Counted from the first letter of the stretch, positions 28,177 to 37,357 are shown. The stretch is DNA of 64,000 nt from an uncultured Clostridia bacterium (GCA_944363645.1 CALVUR010000001.1:1-64000), one strand, 5' to 3'. Numbers and translations: made by a program. The notes: a model not told the origin generated them from the sequence alone.

Positions 28177-28206
28177 ATATTATGGAAATAGCATAATAAA
28201 TGTCAA
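28177..28206 (-). promoter_or_regulatory. Promoter of the phosphotransferase gene, embedded in the dnaJ terminator tail
   Basis: On the minus strand TTGACA (28206-28201), 18 bp, TAATAT (28182-28177). The -35 overlaps the end of the T-run that terminates dnaJ. The expected start of transcription falls at or next to the ATG at 28171. Confidence 0.5.
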
Positions 28207-28234
28207 AAAAAAGCCTTGCGAAATTTCGCAAGGT
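28205..28234 (-). terminator. Terminator of the hrcA-grpE-dnaK-dnaJ operon
   Basis: An 8-bp stem (28214-28221 with 28226-28233; 20-bp palindrome overall) is followed on the minus strand by eight T residues, six bases after the dnaJ stop. Confidence 0.88.
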
Positions 28235-28240
28235 CATTTT

Positions 28241-29377
28241 TTATTTATCTTCGTAAGGATTTACGCCGTAAAGTGATTGAACATTTACTTTGTATTCACC
28301 CATCTTGTTTAATTGTTTAATATCAAGATCGTTTTCAAATTCGATAATTTTCGCTTTTTGTGGGCGTGTAAGTTTTGTTGGTACTTCAATAAATACTTTG
28401 ACATGCAAATCGCCAATACCGTATTTAGAGTTAATACCTTTATTTCTTACAACAAATTCTTTACCAGATTGTGTACCGTCAGGAATTGTCAAAATATAAG
28501 GTTTATCTAAGGTAGGAACTTGAATTTTACCACCTAAACAAGCAGTTTTATATGAAATTGGGGCAAGAACAAATAGGTCAAAGCCCTTTCTTTCAAACAA
28601 CTTATGTGGTAAAACTTTGAATTCGACAATCAAATCACCCGGTTCACCGCCGTTTACAGATGCGTTACCATAGCCACGCTTTGTAATGTAACTACCGTTA
28701 TCAGCACCGGCTGGAATATCGATACTAAGTGTAGTTGTCGTTTGTTTATAACCTTTACCAGTACAATCGGTACATTTTTCTGTTATAATCTTACCTTTAC
28801 CGCCACATTTTGGACAAACAACTGTTTTAACAGACCTAAAAATACTGTTGCCCATTACTTGCTGAACTTGACCACTACCTTTACAGGTGTCGCAAATCGT
28901 GTATTTAGTGCCGTCTTTTGCGCCGGTACCTTTACAAGTTTGGCAAGGCTCGTTACGTTTGTAACTAATTTCTTTTTTACAACCTTTTGCAGCATCCAAG
29001 AAAGAAAGTGATACTGTTAATACAACATTTGTGCCTTTTGCCTTAGTGGTAGATCTTGACGAACCACCGCCTGTAAACTGACTAAATATATCAAAAATGT
29101 CAGAAAAACCGCTAAAATCACCTGAAAAACCACCTGAATAATTACCACCGCTACCGGCAAAAGGATTTTCCAATTCAAAATCGTATTTTTTACGCTTATC
29201 TGGATCGGATAAAACTTCGTTCGCCTCGTTTATTTCCTTAAATTTAGCAGCAACAGCCTCATCGTTTGGATGTAAATCGGGGTGGTATTGTTTAACCAAT
29301 TTTCTATATTGCGCTTTAATTTCATCTTGCGTTGCGGTCTTTTCAACGCCAAGAATTTCATAATAGTTTTTCGCCAT
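28241..29377 (-). CDS. dnaJ: Chaperone DnaJ (Hsp40)
   Basis: DnaJ delivers unfolded substrates to DnaK and stimulates its ATPase. The 378-residue protein has the full type I layout: J domain with HPD in QYHPDLHPND (about 30-39), a Gly/Phe-rich linker (about 72-105), a zinc-finger domain with four CxxCxGxG-type repeats (about 143-210: CQTCKGTG, CDTCKGSG, CPKCGGKG, CTDCTGKG) and the C-terminal substrate-binding domains. It is the last gene of the CIRCE-controlled operon, 74 bp after dnaK with a hairpin between them. Confidence 0.98.
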   Translation of the reverse strand: MAKNYYEILGVEKTATQDEIKAQYRKLVKQYHPDLHPNDEAVAAKFKEINEANEVLSDPDKRKKYDFELENPFAGSGGNYSGGFSGDFSGFSDIFDIFSQFTGGGSSRSTTKAKGTNVVLTVSLSFLDAAKGCKKEISYKRNEPCQTCKGTGAKDGTKYTICDTCKGSGQVQQVMGNSIFRSVKTVVCPKCGGKGKIITEKCTDCTGKGYKQTTTTLSIDIPAGADNGSYITKRGYGNASVNGGEPGDLIVEFKVLPHKLFERKGFDLFVLAPISYKTACLGGKIQVPTLDKPYILTIPDGTQSGKEFVVRNKGINSKYGIGDLHVKVFIEVPTKLTRPQKAKIIEFENDLDIKQLNKMGEYKVNVQSLYGVNPYEDK

Positions 29378-29392
29378 GTTTATACCTTATAA

Positions 29393-29421
29393 TTCGGTGG
29401 CGCAAAATTTACGCCACCGAA
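29393..29421 (-). other. Intercistronic hairpin between dnaK and dnaJ
   Basis: A perfect 10-bp GC-rich stem (29393-29402 with 29412-29421) with a 9-base loop lies in the 74-bp gap. No T-run follows on the minus strand, so it is more likely a processing or stability element that sets the dnaK:dnaJ ratio than a terminator. Confidence 0.55.
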
Positions 29422-29451
29422 AATTCGTTAATTTATTTGGTGTTTTTAAGA

Positions 29452-31242
29452 TTATTGATGGAATTCTGTATCGTCAGCACCATTATCCGCTTGTGGATTT
29501 TGTTGTTGTGCTTGTTGATAAATTTTAGCAAATACGCCTTGTGCTTCGTTAGAAAGTCTTTCGTTTGCAGCTTTAATTCTGTCAGCATCGTCGCTTGCTA
29601 AATCTTCTTTAGCGGTCTTAATTGCTTCTTCAAGTTTAGCCTTGTCTTCTTCGCTAACCTTGTCGCCATTTTCACGCAATGTCTTTTCGATTGAGAAAAT
29701 TAAGCCATCAAGTTGGTTTTTATTGTCAACTGCTTCTTTACGTTTCTTATCTTCTTCTTCATATTGTTCTGCTTCTTTTACAGCACGGTCAATATCTTCG
29801 TCAGATAAGTTTGTAGATGAAGTAATTGTAATATCAGTTTGCTTGTTTGTACCAAGGTCTTTAGCAGATACGTGAACAATACCGTTTGCGTCGATATCGA
29901 ATGTAACTTCGATTTGTGGGATGCCACGTGGTGCCGGCATAATGCCTGTTAAGTCAAATCTACCCAAGGTCTTGTTGTCCTTAGCAAATTGTCTTTCACC
30001 TTGTAAAACGTGAATGCTTACTTCTGGTTGGTTATCAACTGCTGTAGAGAAAATTTGTGATTTCTTTACAGGGATAGTTGTGTTACGGTCGATAAGTTTT
30101 GTAAATACGCCACCTAATGTTTCGATACCAAGTGATAATGGTGTAACGTCGAGAAGTAATACATCTTTAACTTCGCCAGATAATACACCGCCTTGAATAG
30201 CAGCACCGATAGCAACGCATTCGTCTGGGTTGATGCCCTTAAATGGTTCTTTGCCGGTAATACGTCTTACTGTATCAACAACTGCAGGAATTCTTGTAGA
30301 ACCACCAACTAAGATAACCTTTTCAATATCGTTAAATGATAAACCAGCATCTTTCATTGCTTTATTTAATGGTTCAACTGTTGCTTGAACAAGATCGGCT
30401 GTTAAAGCATCGAATTTTTGACGTGTTAAAACTTCGTCTAAGTGTTTAGCATCACTACCTACTGCGGTAATAAACGGAATGTTGATGTTGGTTGAAGTAA
30501 GTGTAGAAAGTTCGATTTTTGCCTTTTCTGCTGCTTCTTTAAGCCTTTGCATAGCAAGTTTATCTTGTGATAAATCGATACCTTCTTTATCTTTGAACAT
30601 TGATACTAAGTAATCGATAATCTTCTTATCGAAGTCGTCGCCACCGAGCATGTTGTTACCGTTTGTTGCCAAAACTTCAAATACGCCATCACCGATATCC
30701 ATGATAGATACGTCGAATGTACCACCACCTAAGTCGTAAATGATAACTTTGTGTGAAGTTTTATCTTTATCAAGACCGTAAGCAAGTGCAGCAGCAGTAG
30801 GTTCGTTGATTACACGTAAAACGTTTAAACCAGCGATCTTACCAGCATCTTTTGTTGCTTGACGTTGACTGTCTGTAAAGTAAGCAGGACATGTAATAAC
30901 TGCATCTTTAACAGTTTCGCCAAGGTAAGCTTCTGCATCCTTTTTGAGTTTTGATAAGATCATAGCGGAAATTTCTTGTGGGCTATATTTTTTATCGTCG
31001 ATTTCTACCTTGTAGTCTGAGCCCATATGACGTTTAATTGAAATAACTGTTCTATCTGGGTTTGCAACAGCTTGACGCTTTGCAATTTGACCAACTAATC
31101 TTTGACCATCTTTTTGGAAACCTACTACAGATGGAGTTGTTCTTGCGCCTTCAGAGTTAGCAATAACAACAGGTTCGTTGCCTTCCATAACTGCAACACA
31201 TGAGTTTGTTGTACCTAAGTCTATACCAATAACTTTTGCCAT
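29452..31242 (-). CDS. dnaK: Chaperone DnaK (Hsp70)
   Basis: DnaK is the ATP-driven Hsp70 chaperone. The 596-residue protein begins with the phosphate-1 motif [17 protein letters not shown], has the phosphate-2 [13 protein letters not shown] near 170 and the adenosine motif [13 protein letters not shown] near 310, the linker [16 protein letters not shown] near 360, and the substrate-binding domain to the end. It lacks the roughly 24-residue ATPase insertion of Gram-negative DnaK, as normal for Gram-positive forms. The C-terminus is Gln/Asn-rich and ends DDTEFHQ. A strong AAGGAG precedes the ATG. Confidence 0.98.
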   Translation of the reverse strand: MAKVIGIDLGTTNSCVAVMEGNEPVVIANSEGARTTPSVVGFQKDGQRLVGQIAKRQAVANPDRTVISIKRHMGSDYKVEIDDKKYSPQEISAMILSKLKKDAEAYLGETVKDAVITCPAYFTDSQRQATKDAGKIAGLNVLRVINEPTAAALAYGLDKDKTSHKVIIYDLGGGTFDVSIMDIGDGVFEVLATNGNNMLGGDDFDKKIIDYLVSMFKDKEGIDLSQDKLAMQRLKEAAEKAKIELSTLTSTNINIPFITAVGSDAKHLDEVLTRQKFDALTADLVQATVEPLNKAMKDAGLSFNDIEKVILVGGSTRIPAVVDTVRRITGKEPFKGINPDECVAIGAAIQGGVLSGEVKDVLLLDVTPLSLGIETLGGVFTKLIDRNTTIPVKKSQIFSTAVDNQPEVSIHVLQGERQFAKDNKTLGRFDLTGIMPAPRGIPQIEVTFDIDANGIVHVSAKDLGTNKQTDITITSSTNLSDEDIDRAVKEAEQYEEEDKKRKEAVDNKNQLDGLIFSIEKTLRENGDKVSEEDKAKLEEAIKTAKEDLASDDADRIKAANERLSNEAQGVFAKIYQQAQQQNPQADNGADDTEFHQ

Positions 31243-31287
31243 AATTCTATATATCTCCTTGAAATTTTATTTAAATTTATTTAACCG

Positions 31288-31935
31288 TTACATAGTAACG
31301 ACTACTTGACAATATCTAATAATTTTATCATCCAATGTGTAACCTTTTTTGAATACTTGCTTAATCATATTTGGTGTTTCGCCTTCTTCACAGTTTACTG
31401 AATGAATTGCTTCGCAAGTATTAGGATCAAATTCTTTACCAACCGGATTGATTGCTTTTACATTTAACGCAGAAAGGGTATCTTCAAATTGCCTTGCAAT
31501 AAGATTTAAGCCTTCACGTGTTTTTTCGTCCATTTGCATTGAAAGCGCACGTTCTATGCTGTCGCCGATTACTAAAATGTTTAAAATAATGTCTTTTCTG
31601 CCATCAAAGTAAGCATTTTTTCTTGTTTCAGCATTGCGTTTTTTATAATTTTCAAACTCGGCAACTGCACGATACCATTTATCTTTGTTTTCAACTGCTT
31701 CTTTTTCAGCTTCTTCAAGTTTTTTTGAAGTTTCTTCTAAACTTTTAACATTTTCTTGACTTGCTGTAAGAAGTTCTTTAAGTAATACTTTTGCTTCGTC
31801 AAAAGTTAAACTGTCAACATCGATTTTAGGCGTTTCAGTTTCACAAGTTTCGCCTTCACAAGTTTCAACATTGTTTTCAACTTGTTCGTTATTATTGATT
31901 TCAGTTTCTATTTTTTTATCTTTTTCTTTTTTCAT
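31288..31935 (-). CDS. grpE: Nucleotide exchange factor GrpE
   Basis: GrpE releases ADP from DnaK. The 215-residue protein has an acidic, low-complexity N-terminus (about 1-60), a long helix (about 60-120, containing RAVAEFENYKKRNAETR) and the C-terminal beta domain with NPVGKEFDPNTCEAIHSV, the family signature region. AAAGG precedes the ATG. It starts 5 bp after the hrcA stop and precedes dnaK by 45 bp. Confidence 0.97.
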   Translation of the reverse strand: MKKEKDKKIETEINNNEQVENNVETCEGETCETETPKIDVDSLTFDEAKVLLKELLTASQENVKSLEETSKKLEEAEKEAVENKDKWYRAVAEFENYKKRNAETRKNAYFDGRKDIILNILVIGDSIERALSMQMDEKTREGLNLIARQFEDTLSALNVKAINPVGKEFDPNTCEAIHSVNCEEGETPNMIKQVFKKGYTLDDKIIRYCQVVVTM

Positions 31936-31940
31936 TTTAA

Positions 31941-32957
31941 TTACCTTTTTGTCAAAATTGATTCTAAAAACTGCCCTACGTTTTCAAGTACGGATACAAC
32001 CTTTTTATAGTCCATTCTTGTTGGCCCTATTACGCCGTAAGTACCAATTTCAGTACCATTTGCGGTGTAAGTTGCTGTAACAAGTGAGCAATCTTCAGGG
32101 ATTTCTTCATAACCGTCTGCACCAATTTTTATGTTTACCTTTACGCCTTTATTACCTGATAAAAGGTTAAACACTTTGTCTTTTTTGGTTACAACGGACA
32201 TAAATTGACGAATTCTGCCAATATCGGCATATTCTGGATGAGATAATATCTTTTCTTCGCCCTCTAAAACGACCTCTTCGGTTTTAGTAACATAATTTTT
32301 AAGTGCATCAATTACTGCCAAAAATACCGCTTTATAGCCAGCGAAGGCTTCATCAATAACCAAATTATTATCACAAACTTCACGGAAGGTTTTACCAATA
32401 AAAAATTGACCTAAAAGTGTGTTTGCGTTTTCCAAACTTTCATCGGCTAAATCTTTAGGAATTGTTATGACATTGTCTTTTAAAAGTTTGTTGTCGGTAA
32501 CAATAACCAAAAGTGCGCCGTCATCTTTAAACCTGAATAACTTGATATTTCTAATTACTTCACCCATATCGTGCGCAGTAATTGCCAATGAAGTGTATTC
32601 GGTCAGTTCGGAAATAACTTTAGCAGTGTTTTTTACAATGTTTTCAATATCGTTTATCTGGTCTAAAAATAACTTTTCGATGTAATCAAGTTGCTCGGTA
32701 GTTAAATTTTCCTTTTCCATTAACTCGCTTACATAAAGTTTATAGGCTTGCTTTGATGGAATTCTTCCGCTTGAAGTGTGCGGTTGATACAAATACCCCA
32801 ATTCCTCAAGCGCAGCAAGTTCGCTTCTTACCGTCGCAGAACTTATCGTTGTAAGATATTTTTCCGTAATACTTCTTGAAGATACAGGCGTTGCGGTTTC
32901 AATGTAATCATCAACCAAAAGTTGGAGTATCTTCTTTTTTCTGTTGGATAGTTCCAT
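31941..32957 (-). CDS. hrcA: Heat-inducible transcription repressor HrcA
   Basis: HrcA represses the dnaK and groE operons by binding CIRCE. The 338-residue protein has an N-terminal winged helix (MELSNRKKKILQLLVDDYIETATPVSSRSI, then SSATVRSELAALEELGYLYQPHTSSGRIPS) and a C-terminal GAF-like dimerisation domain ending in GPTRMDYKKVVSVLENV. The open frame reaches 32987, which would place coding sequence over the CIRCE element; the ATG at 32957 has AAAGGAG upstream and the standard N-terminus. It is the first gene of its own target operon, so control is autoregulatory. Confidence 0.97.
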   Translation of the reverse strand: MELSNRKKKILQLLVDDYIETATPVSSRSITEKYLTTISSATVRSELAALEELGYLYQPHTSSGRIPSKQAYKLYVSELMEKENLTTEQLDYIEKLFLDQINDIENIVKNTAKVISELTEYTSLAITAHDMGEVIRNIKLFRFKDDGALLVIVTDNKLLKDNVITIPKDLADESLENANTLLGQFFIGKTFREVCDNNLVIDEAFAGYKAVFLAVIDALKNYVTKTEEVVLEGEEKILSHPEYADIGRIRQFMSVVTKKDKVFNLLSGNKGVKVNIKIGADGYEEIPEDCSLVTATYTANGTEIGTYGVIGPTRMDYKKVVSVLENVGQFLESILTKR

Positions 32958-32980
32958 TTGGCAAACTCCTTTAATGAGTG

Positions 32981-33007
32981 TTAGCACTCAAAACCGTTGA
33001 CTGCTAA
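32981..33007 (-). promoter_or_regulatory. CIRCE operator
   Basis: TTAGCACTC, nine bases, GACTGCTAA: the CIRCE inverted repeat with one mismatch in the second arm (consensus GAGTGCTAA). It lies just after the -10 of the hrcA promoter, in the 5' leader, the standard location for HrcA repression. Confidence 0.95.
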
Positions 33008-33018
33008 ATCTTGATTCT

Positions 33019-33047
33019 ATTCTACTACCTATTTTTGGTAATGTCAA
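33019..33047 (-). promoter_or_regulatory. Sigma-A promoter of hrcA-grpE-dnaK-dnaJ
   Basis: On the minus strand TTGACA (33047-33042), 17 bp, TAGAAT (33024-33019), followed at once by CIRCE. Confidence 0.88.
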
Positions 33048-33160
33048 CACTTTTACACATGTTTTTTACTTTTTTGAAAAAAAATTTTAAAATAATAACT
33101 TAACTATAATAATATGTTCAAAATCATTATTTAGATATGAAAAAAATCGCAAAATAAAAG

Positions 33161-33186
33161 AAAAAAACGCCCAATAAAGAGCGTTT
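33161..33186 (-). terminator. Terminator of the thyA-DHFR unit
   Basis: A short stem (33165-33170 with 33181-33186) is followed on the minus strand by a run of seven T residues and further T-rich sequence, five bases after the DHFR stop. Confidence 0.75.
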
Positions 33187-33190
33187 AATT

Positions 33191-33691
33191 TCAATATTTT
33201 AATGGTTTTTGGTTTTCGTAAATTGTAAACCTAAAAGAAAGGTTTTCGTGATGCTTTATTTCGGATAGATTAGACTTCTTCCAATTATCAAGTTTATCCA
33301 AGTTTTCAAAAAACACTGTAGCATCCCCGTCTGCGTAAATTTGGGTTATGTAAGCGTTTTCGCAATACGGTAGCATTGTTTTATAAAACATTCCGCCACC
33401 AATTACAAATAAATCGTCATCGTCATATTTTTTAAGTTCGCTAAACAACTCTTCAAGCGAATGAACGACAATGCAATCATCTCTTACCACATTTTCGGGT
33501 GCTAATACAATGTTTACACGGTTTTTAAGTGGGCTTTGGTTTGGCAAAGACAAAAGTGTGTTATAGCCCATTAAAACCACTTTATTTTTGGTAAGCAATC
33601 TAAAATAGCGCATGTCTTCGGGAATGGAAAAGAGTAATCCATTATTTTTGCCTATGCCCCACTTATTATCAACAGCAACAATTAAATTCAT
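33191..33691 (-). CDS. folA: Dihydrofolate reductase
   Basis: DHFR regenerates tetrahydrofolate from the dihydrofolate produced by thymidylate synthase. The 166-residue protein has MNLIVAVDNKWGIGKNNGLLFSIPEDMRYFR at its start (substrate and NADPH contact, with the catalytic acid in the IPEDM segment), VLMGYNTLLSLP near 40-51 and LFVIGGGMFYKTMLPY near 95-110. It is the usual size for bacterial FolA. The ATG overlaps the thyA stop by one base (TAATG), so the two enzymes of the cycle are translationally coupled. Confidence 0.95.
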   Translation of the reverse strand: MNLIVAVDNKWGIGKNNGLLFSIPEDMRYFRLLTKNKVVLMGYNTLLSLPNQSPLKNRVNIVLAPENVVRDDCIVVHSLEELFSELKKYDDDDLFVIGGGMFYKTMLPYCENAYITQIYADGDATVFFENLDKLDNWKKSNLSEIKHHENLSFRFTIYENQKPLKY

Positions 33692-34521
33692 TAAATTGCT
33701 ACCTCCAACTTTTCCTTTAATGGCGTTGCTTTGTAGTCAACAAGTTCAAAGTCGTCAACTTTGAAGTCATAAAAATCTTTGACATCACGCTTGATTATGA
33801 GTTTTGGTGCGTCATATTGTGGGTTTTCAAACATTTTTTTAAGTGTTGGTATGTGCCTATCGTAAATGTGTGCATCTGCGATAACATGAACCAATTCACC
33901 AGGCTCAAAACCGGTAACTTTTGCAAGCATAATAAGCAAAACTGAATACTGAACGACATTCCAGTTATTTGCGACAACCATGTCATTAGAACGTTGATTT
34001 AAGATGCCGTTAAGTTTGTTGCCCGTTACGTTAAATGTCATAGAATATGCACAAGGATATAAATGCATTTCGCGTAAGTCAGCAAAGTTATAAATGTTTG
34101 TCATAATTCGTCTTGATGACGGATTATGTTTTAAGTCGTAAATTACCCTATCAACTTGGTCAAAATCGCCTTCTTTATAATGGTGTTTTACTGAAAGTTG
34201 ATAACCATACGCTTTACCAATAGAACCACTTTCGTCTGCCCAACTATCCCAAATGTGGCTGTTTAAGTCGTTTACATTATTAGATTTTTTTTGCCAGATC
34301 CATAAAAGTTCGTCTATACATGACTTAAAAAAGGTTTTCCTTATGGTCAAAATAGGAAATTCCTTTTGAAGGTCGTATCTATTTACAATACAGAATTTTT
34401 TATATGTGTGTGCAGGTGTGCCATCTTCCCAGTGTGGGCGTACCTGTAAATTTTCGTCGCTAAAACCATTATTTAAAATGTCTTTACAGTTTTCAATAAA
34501 AACTTTATCTGCGTAACTCAT
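33691..34521 (-). CDS. thyA: Thymidylate synthase
   Basis: ThyA makes dTMP from dUMP with methylene-tetrahydrofolate. The 276-residue protein has the catalytic Cys157 in HLYPCAYSMTF, RRIM near 137-140 for phosphate contact, the NQRSNDMVVANNWNVVQY segment and the C-terminal HIYDRHIPTLKKM. Tyr-Pro-Cys-Ala and the Ala-Asn-Asn-Trp-Asn form, rather than the E. coli-like LPPCH and GxPFNI, place it in the Firmicutes/phage phi3T-like branch. A GGGGG ribosome-binding site precedes the ATG. It sits 24 bp after a short-chain dehydrogenase gene. Confidence 0.96.
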   Translation of the reverse strand: MSYADKVFIENCKDILNNGFSDENLQVRPHWEDGTPAHTYKKFCIVNRYDLQKEFPILTIRKTFFKSCIDELLWIWQKKSNNVNDLNSHIWDSWADESGSIGKAYGYQLSVKHHYKEGDFDQVDRVIYDLKHNPSSRRIMTNIYNFADLREMHLYPCAYSMTFNVTGNKLNGILNQRSNDMVVANNWNVVQYSVLLIMLAKVTGFEPGELVHVIADAHIYDRHIPTLKKMFENPQYDAPKLIIKRDVKDFYDFKVDDFELVDYKATPLKEKLEVAI

Positions 34522-34545
34522 AATTTTACCCCCGTAGTTTTTAAG

Positions 34546-35334
34546 TTAAAATGCGTCTTTTTGCTTGATTGAAAATTTTTTTGCAATTATTTTTGATTGC
34601 AAAGAATAAGGTGTAATCTTGGAAAAGAAATAAACAATTTTGTTATAAAAGCCGGGCACAATATGGCGTTTATTTTTTTCAAGTTGTTTAAGCGCAACTT
34701 TTACAACATAATCTGGTGATTTGCTTGAAAGTTTACCCGTTAAGCCCTGCTTTTTGATATCTTCAATGATATCTTGTCTTGTAGGAATAGAGCCGGGCAT
34801 TAAAGTTGAAATTTTCACATCCTTTCCTTTTAATTCATATCTTATTGCGTCGAAAAAATTTATAAGCGCACTTTTGGTTGCAGAGTACACTGCAAAGTAA
34901 GGCATTGGCGTAACGCCACAAAGGGATGAAACTGTTAAAATATCAAGTTGACCATTTTTTAAATCAAGCACGTATTTTGTAATGGAAATAGTTGCTTCAA
35001 GATTAACTTTAATTTGGAATAAAAGTTTTTCTTGGGTGTAATTTTCAAATGCCATTTGCGTATCTACCCCAGCAACATTTATAAGTTTAGTGATTTGTAA
35101 ATTTAAATCTTTAATGTCATTAAACAACTTTTCACGGCTTACTTTGTCTGTTAAATCGCATGTAAAAAGTTTTATGTCAACACCTTTAAACTTATCTAAA
35201 ATGTCGGTTTTTAAATTATTTAGTTTTTCCATTGTGCGACCAACTAAAATAAGGTTTTCGCCCTTTTCCGCCATCTTATAGGAAAAGGCTTTACCTAAAC
35301 CACCGGTCGCCCCTGTAATAATTACGTACTTCAT
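34546..35334 (-). CDS. Short-chain dehydrogenase/reductase (SDR)
   Basis: A 262-residue classical SDR. The cofactor motif TGATGGLG lies at about 7-14 with CDLTD near 60, and the catalytic set Ser (SSLCG near 139), Tyr and Lys (YSATK near 152) is intact. An Arg/Lys-rich stretch after the first strand suggests NADP. The C-terminal 60 residues are basic and contain an aromatic, hydrophobic stretch (VPGFYNKIVYFFSKITPY), as in SDRs that act at membranes on lipids. The substrate cannot be read from the sequence. There is no ribosome-binding site before the ATG. Confidence 0.88.
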   Translation of the reverse strand: MKYVIITGATGGLGKAFSYKMAEKGENLILVGRTMEKLNNLKTDILDKFKGVDIKLFTCDLTDKVSREKLFNDIKDLNLQITKLINVAGVDTQMAFENYTQEKLLFQIKVNLEATISITKYVLDLKNGQLDILTVSSLCGVTPMPYFAVYSATKSALINFFDAIRYELKGKDVKISTLMPGSIPTRQDIIEDIKKQGLTGKLSSKSPDYVVKVALKQLEKNKRHIVPGFYNKIVYFFSKITPYSLQSKIIAKKFSIKQKDAF

Positions 35335-35386
35335 AAAAATTTTAAAAATGATTGATTTTATGCTTGATTTTTGTGATTTTTATATT

Positions 35387-36088
35387 TTAGTCCATAAAGG
35401 TTTTAAGGTAATTTTTATCCTTCCTTAAAGTTTCAATAACCTTCTTTTCAATACGGCTTACATAAGAGCGTGAAATCTTTAAAAGTGATGAAACTTCACG
35501 CTGAGGAAGCGGTACACCGTTTTTAAGCCCATACCTTAAAACAATAATTTTAAATTCCCTATCGGTAAGTTTTTGCCTTAAATATTTAATAAGTGCTTTG
35601 TTGGTTGCAACACGTTCAACTTGATCAATAATGCTTTCATCGCCGTCCGCCAAAAGGTCCATTAAAGTTAGTTCATTGCCGTCTTTATCAGTGCCGACAA
35701 CTTCGCTAATAGAAACATCTTGTTGGCGTTTTTTATTTGAACGAAGAAGCATTAAAATTTCATTTTCAATGCACCTTGCGGTGTATGTTGCAAGTTGTGT
35801 GCCCTTACCAAGCTCAAAAGTATTTATCGCTTTAATAAGACCGATTGTTCCAACTGAAATCAAATCGTCCATATCTTCAGAGCCTTGATACTTTTTTGCA
35901 ATGTGTGCAACAAGCCTTAAATTGTGGCTTATAAGTTTTTCCTTTGCGTTTTCGTCGCCATTTTTATAGGCAATTAAATATTGTCTTTCTTCTTCTTTAG
36001 TTAATGGTTTTGGAAAGGAATCACCATTAAATGCCGAGCAAAAAAAGATACATTTACCTATAATATAGGCTAAAAAGTCAAAAAGCAT
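35387..36088 (-). CDS. sigK: RNA polymerase sporulation sigma factor, SigK type
   Basis: The 233-residue protein matches SigK, the late mother-cell sigma factor. It has a hydrophobic N-terminal pro-sequence (about 1-22, MLFDFLAYIIGKCIFFCSAF) followed by SFPKPLTKEEE, which fits the membrane-bound pro-sigma-K processed by SpoIVFB. Region 2 is NLRLVAHIAKKYQ...DLISVGTIGLIKAINTF with TYTARCIENEILMLLR, and region 4 ends ISRSYVSRIEKKVIETL. The gene is intact, with no skin-type interruption. TAGGAG precedes the ATG. SigE is the nearest alternative, but the pro-sequence and C-terminal motif fit SigK better. Confidence 0.85.
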   Translation of the reverse strand: MLFDFLAYIIGKCIFFCSAFNGDSFPKPLTKEEERQYLIAYKNGDENAKEKLISHNLRLVAHIAKKYQGSEDMDDLISVGTIGLIKAINTFELGKGTQLATYTARCIENEILMLLRSNKKRQQDVSISEVVGTDKDGNELTLMDLLADGDESIIDQVERVATNKALIKYLRQKLTDREFKIIVLRYGLKNGVPLPQREVSSLLKISRSYVSRIEKKVIETLRKDKNYLKTFMD

Positions 36089-36139
36089 AAAAATAACTCC
36101 TAAAGTTAAATTTATGTTATTTGCTTTTGTGATATTCAG

Positions 36140-37357
36140 TTATTTTCTTAAAATATCCCCTTCATGAAGTGGAATATCTGTTTTTAAGTATAATTTTTGT
36201 TGAACGATTTTTGCATCAGTTACGGCATTACCTTGCTCATCGGTAAGGTCGGTTACGGTAATAACCTTATTAAAACTTTGTGATGGAGATAAAACTTCAA
36301 GTTTATCGCCTACAAAAAATCTGTTTCTCATCTCGATAAGCGCAAGTTTCTTTTCGCTGTCATAGCCCAATACACTTGCGGTAAATGTTCTATCGCCAAC
36401 CGATTGTGAATCGGCATAATTTACCGTTTCATGGTTGTCATTAAGCATATAAGCCGTTGTAAACGCACGATGATTGGTGTTTAAAATTTCCTGCATAAAC
36501 AAAGGGTTTTCCTTGTATTTTGCACCAACTTTTTCAAACTCGTCAATAGCACGACGATAAGCGTTTATAACTGTTGCGACATAGTATTCGCTTTTCATTC
36601 TGCCTTCAATTTTAAGTGAAGATATACCAGCATCATACATTTTATCTAAATATGAAACCATATTTAAATCTTTACTGTTTAAAATGTAAGTTCCCTTTTC
36701 GTCTTCGCTGATATCGTAATATTCACCGTTAGAATTCTTTTCACGAATGCTATAATTCCAACGGCATGCTTGAACGCACTCGCCACGGTTTGAAGACCTA
36801 TTGGAAAAATAATCTGACAATAGACATCTTCCGCTGTAAGAGATGCACATTGCACCATGACAAAATGCTTCAAGTTCGATATTATCAGGCAAAAAGTCCC
36901 TTATTTCCTTAATATCTAATAGAGATAACTCACGTGCTAATATAATTCTGCTTGCGCCAAAATCTACCCAAAATTTAGCAGAATACTTGTTTAAAGTGTT
37001 TGCTTGAGTGGATATGTGAACATCAACATGTGGCGCAACCTTTTTTGCAAGCGCAATGATGCCCGGGTCCGAAACGATTACAGCATCAACACCAATTAAG
37101 TCAAGATATTTTAAATAATCCTCAAGGTAAGAAAAATCAGCATTTCTTGCGTAAATGTTTACTGTAACATAAACTTTTTTACCCAAATCATGCGCAAATT
37201 TTACCGCACTTAAAAGTTCGTCTTGCGTGAAGTTGTCGGAAAATGACCTAAGCGAAAAGTTTTTTCCGCCAAGATATACTGCATCTGCGCCAAAATAAAA
37301 GGCAGTTTTTAGTTTAGATAAATTGCCCGCTGGGGCTAACAATTCAAAATTCTTCAT
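36140..37357 (-). CDS. U32-family protein, tRNA U34 hydroxylation (TrhP-like)
   Basis: A 405-residue peptidase-U32-family protein. It has an N-terminal LLAPAGNLSKLKTAFYFGADAVYLG TIM-barrel start, the cysteine cluster FCHGAMCISYSGRCLLSDYFSNRSSNRGECVQACRW (about 164-200, four cysteines for an Fe-S cluster), a DLNMVSYL segment and a C-terminal beta-rich domain. TrhP-type members use prephenate to help make 5-hydroxyuridine at tRNA position 34, not proteolysis. The gene overlaps the methyltransferase (ATGA), which would then act on its product. The call rests on family membership and this pairing. Confidence 0.85.
   Translation of the reverse strand: MKNFELLAPAGNLSKLKTAFYFGADAVYLGGKNFSLRSFSDNFTQDELLSAVKFAHDLGKKVYVTVNIYARNADFSYLEDYLKYLDLIGVDAVIVSDPGIIALAKKVAPHVDVHISTQANTLNKYSAKFWVDFGASRIILARELSLLDIKEIRDFLPDNIELEAFCHGAMCISYSGRCLLSDYFSNRSSNRGECVQACRWNYSIREKNSNGEYYDISEDEKGTYILNSKDLNMVSYLDKMYDAGISSLKIEGRMKSEYYVATVINAYRRAIDEFEKVGAKYKENPLFMQEILNTNHRAFTTAYMLNDNHETVNYADSQSVGDRTFTASVLGYDSEKKLALIEMRNRFFVGDKLEVLSPSQSFNKVITVTDLTDEQGNAVTDAKIVQQKLYLKTDIPLHEGDILRK

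Noticed and set aside
33691..34521. Thymidylate synthase with an apparently abnormal active site (no PPCH).
   Set aside because: The catalytic Cys is present in YPCAYSMTF, which is the normal form of the Firmicutes/phi3T branch.
35387..36088. Skin-type interruption of sigK.
   Set aside because: The gene is continuous from pro-sequence to region 4.
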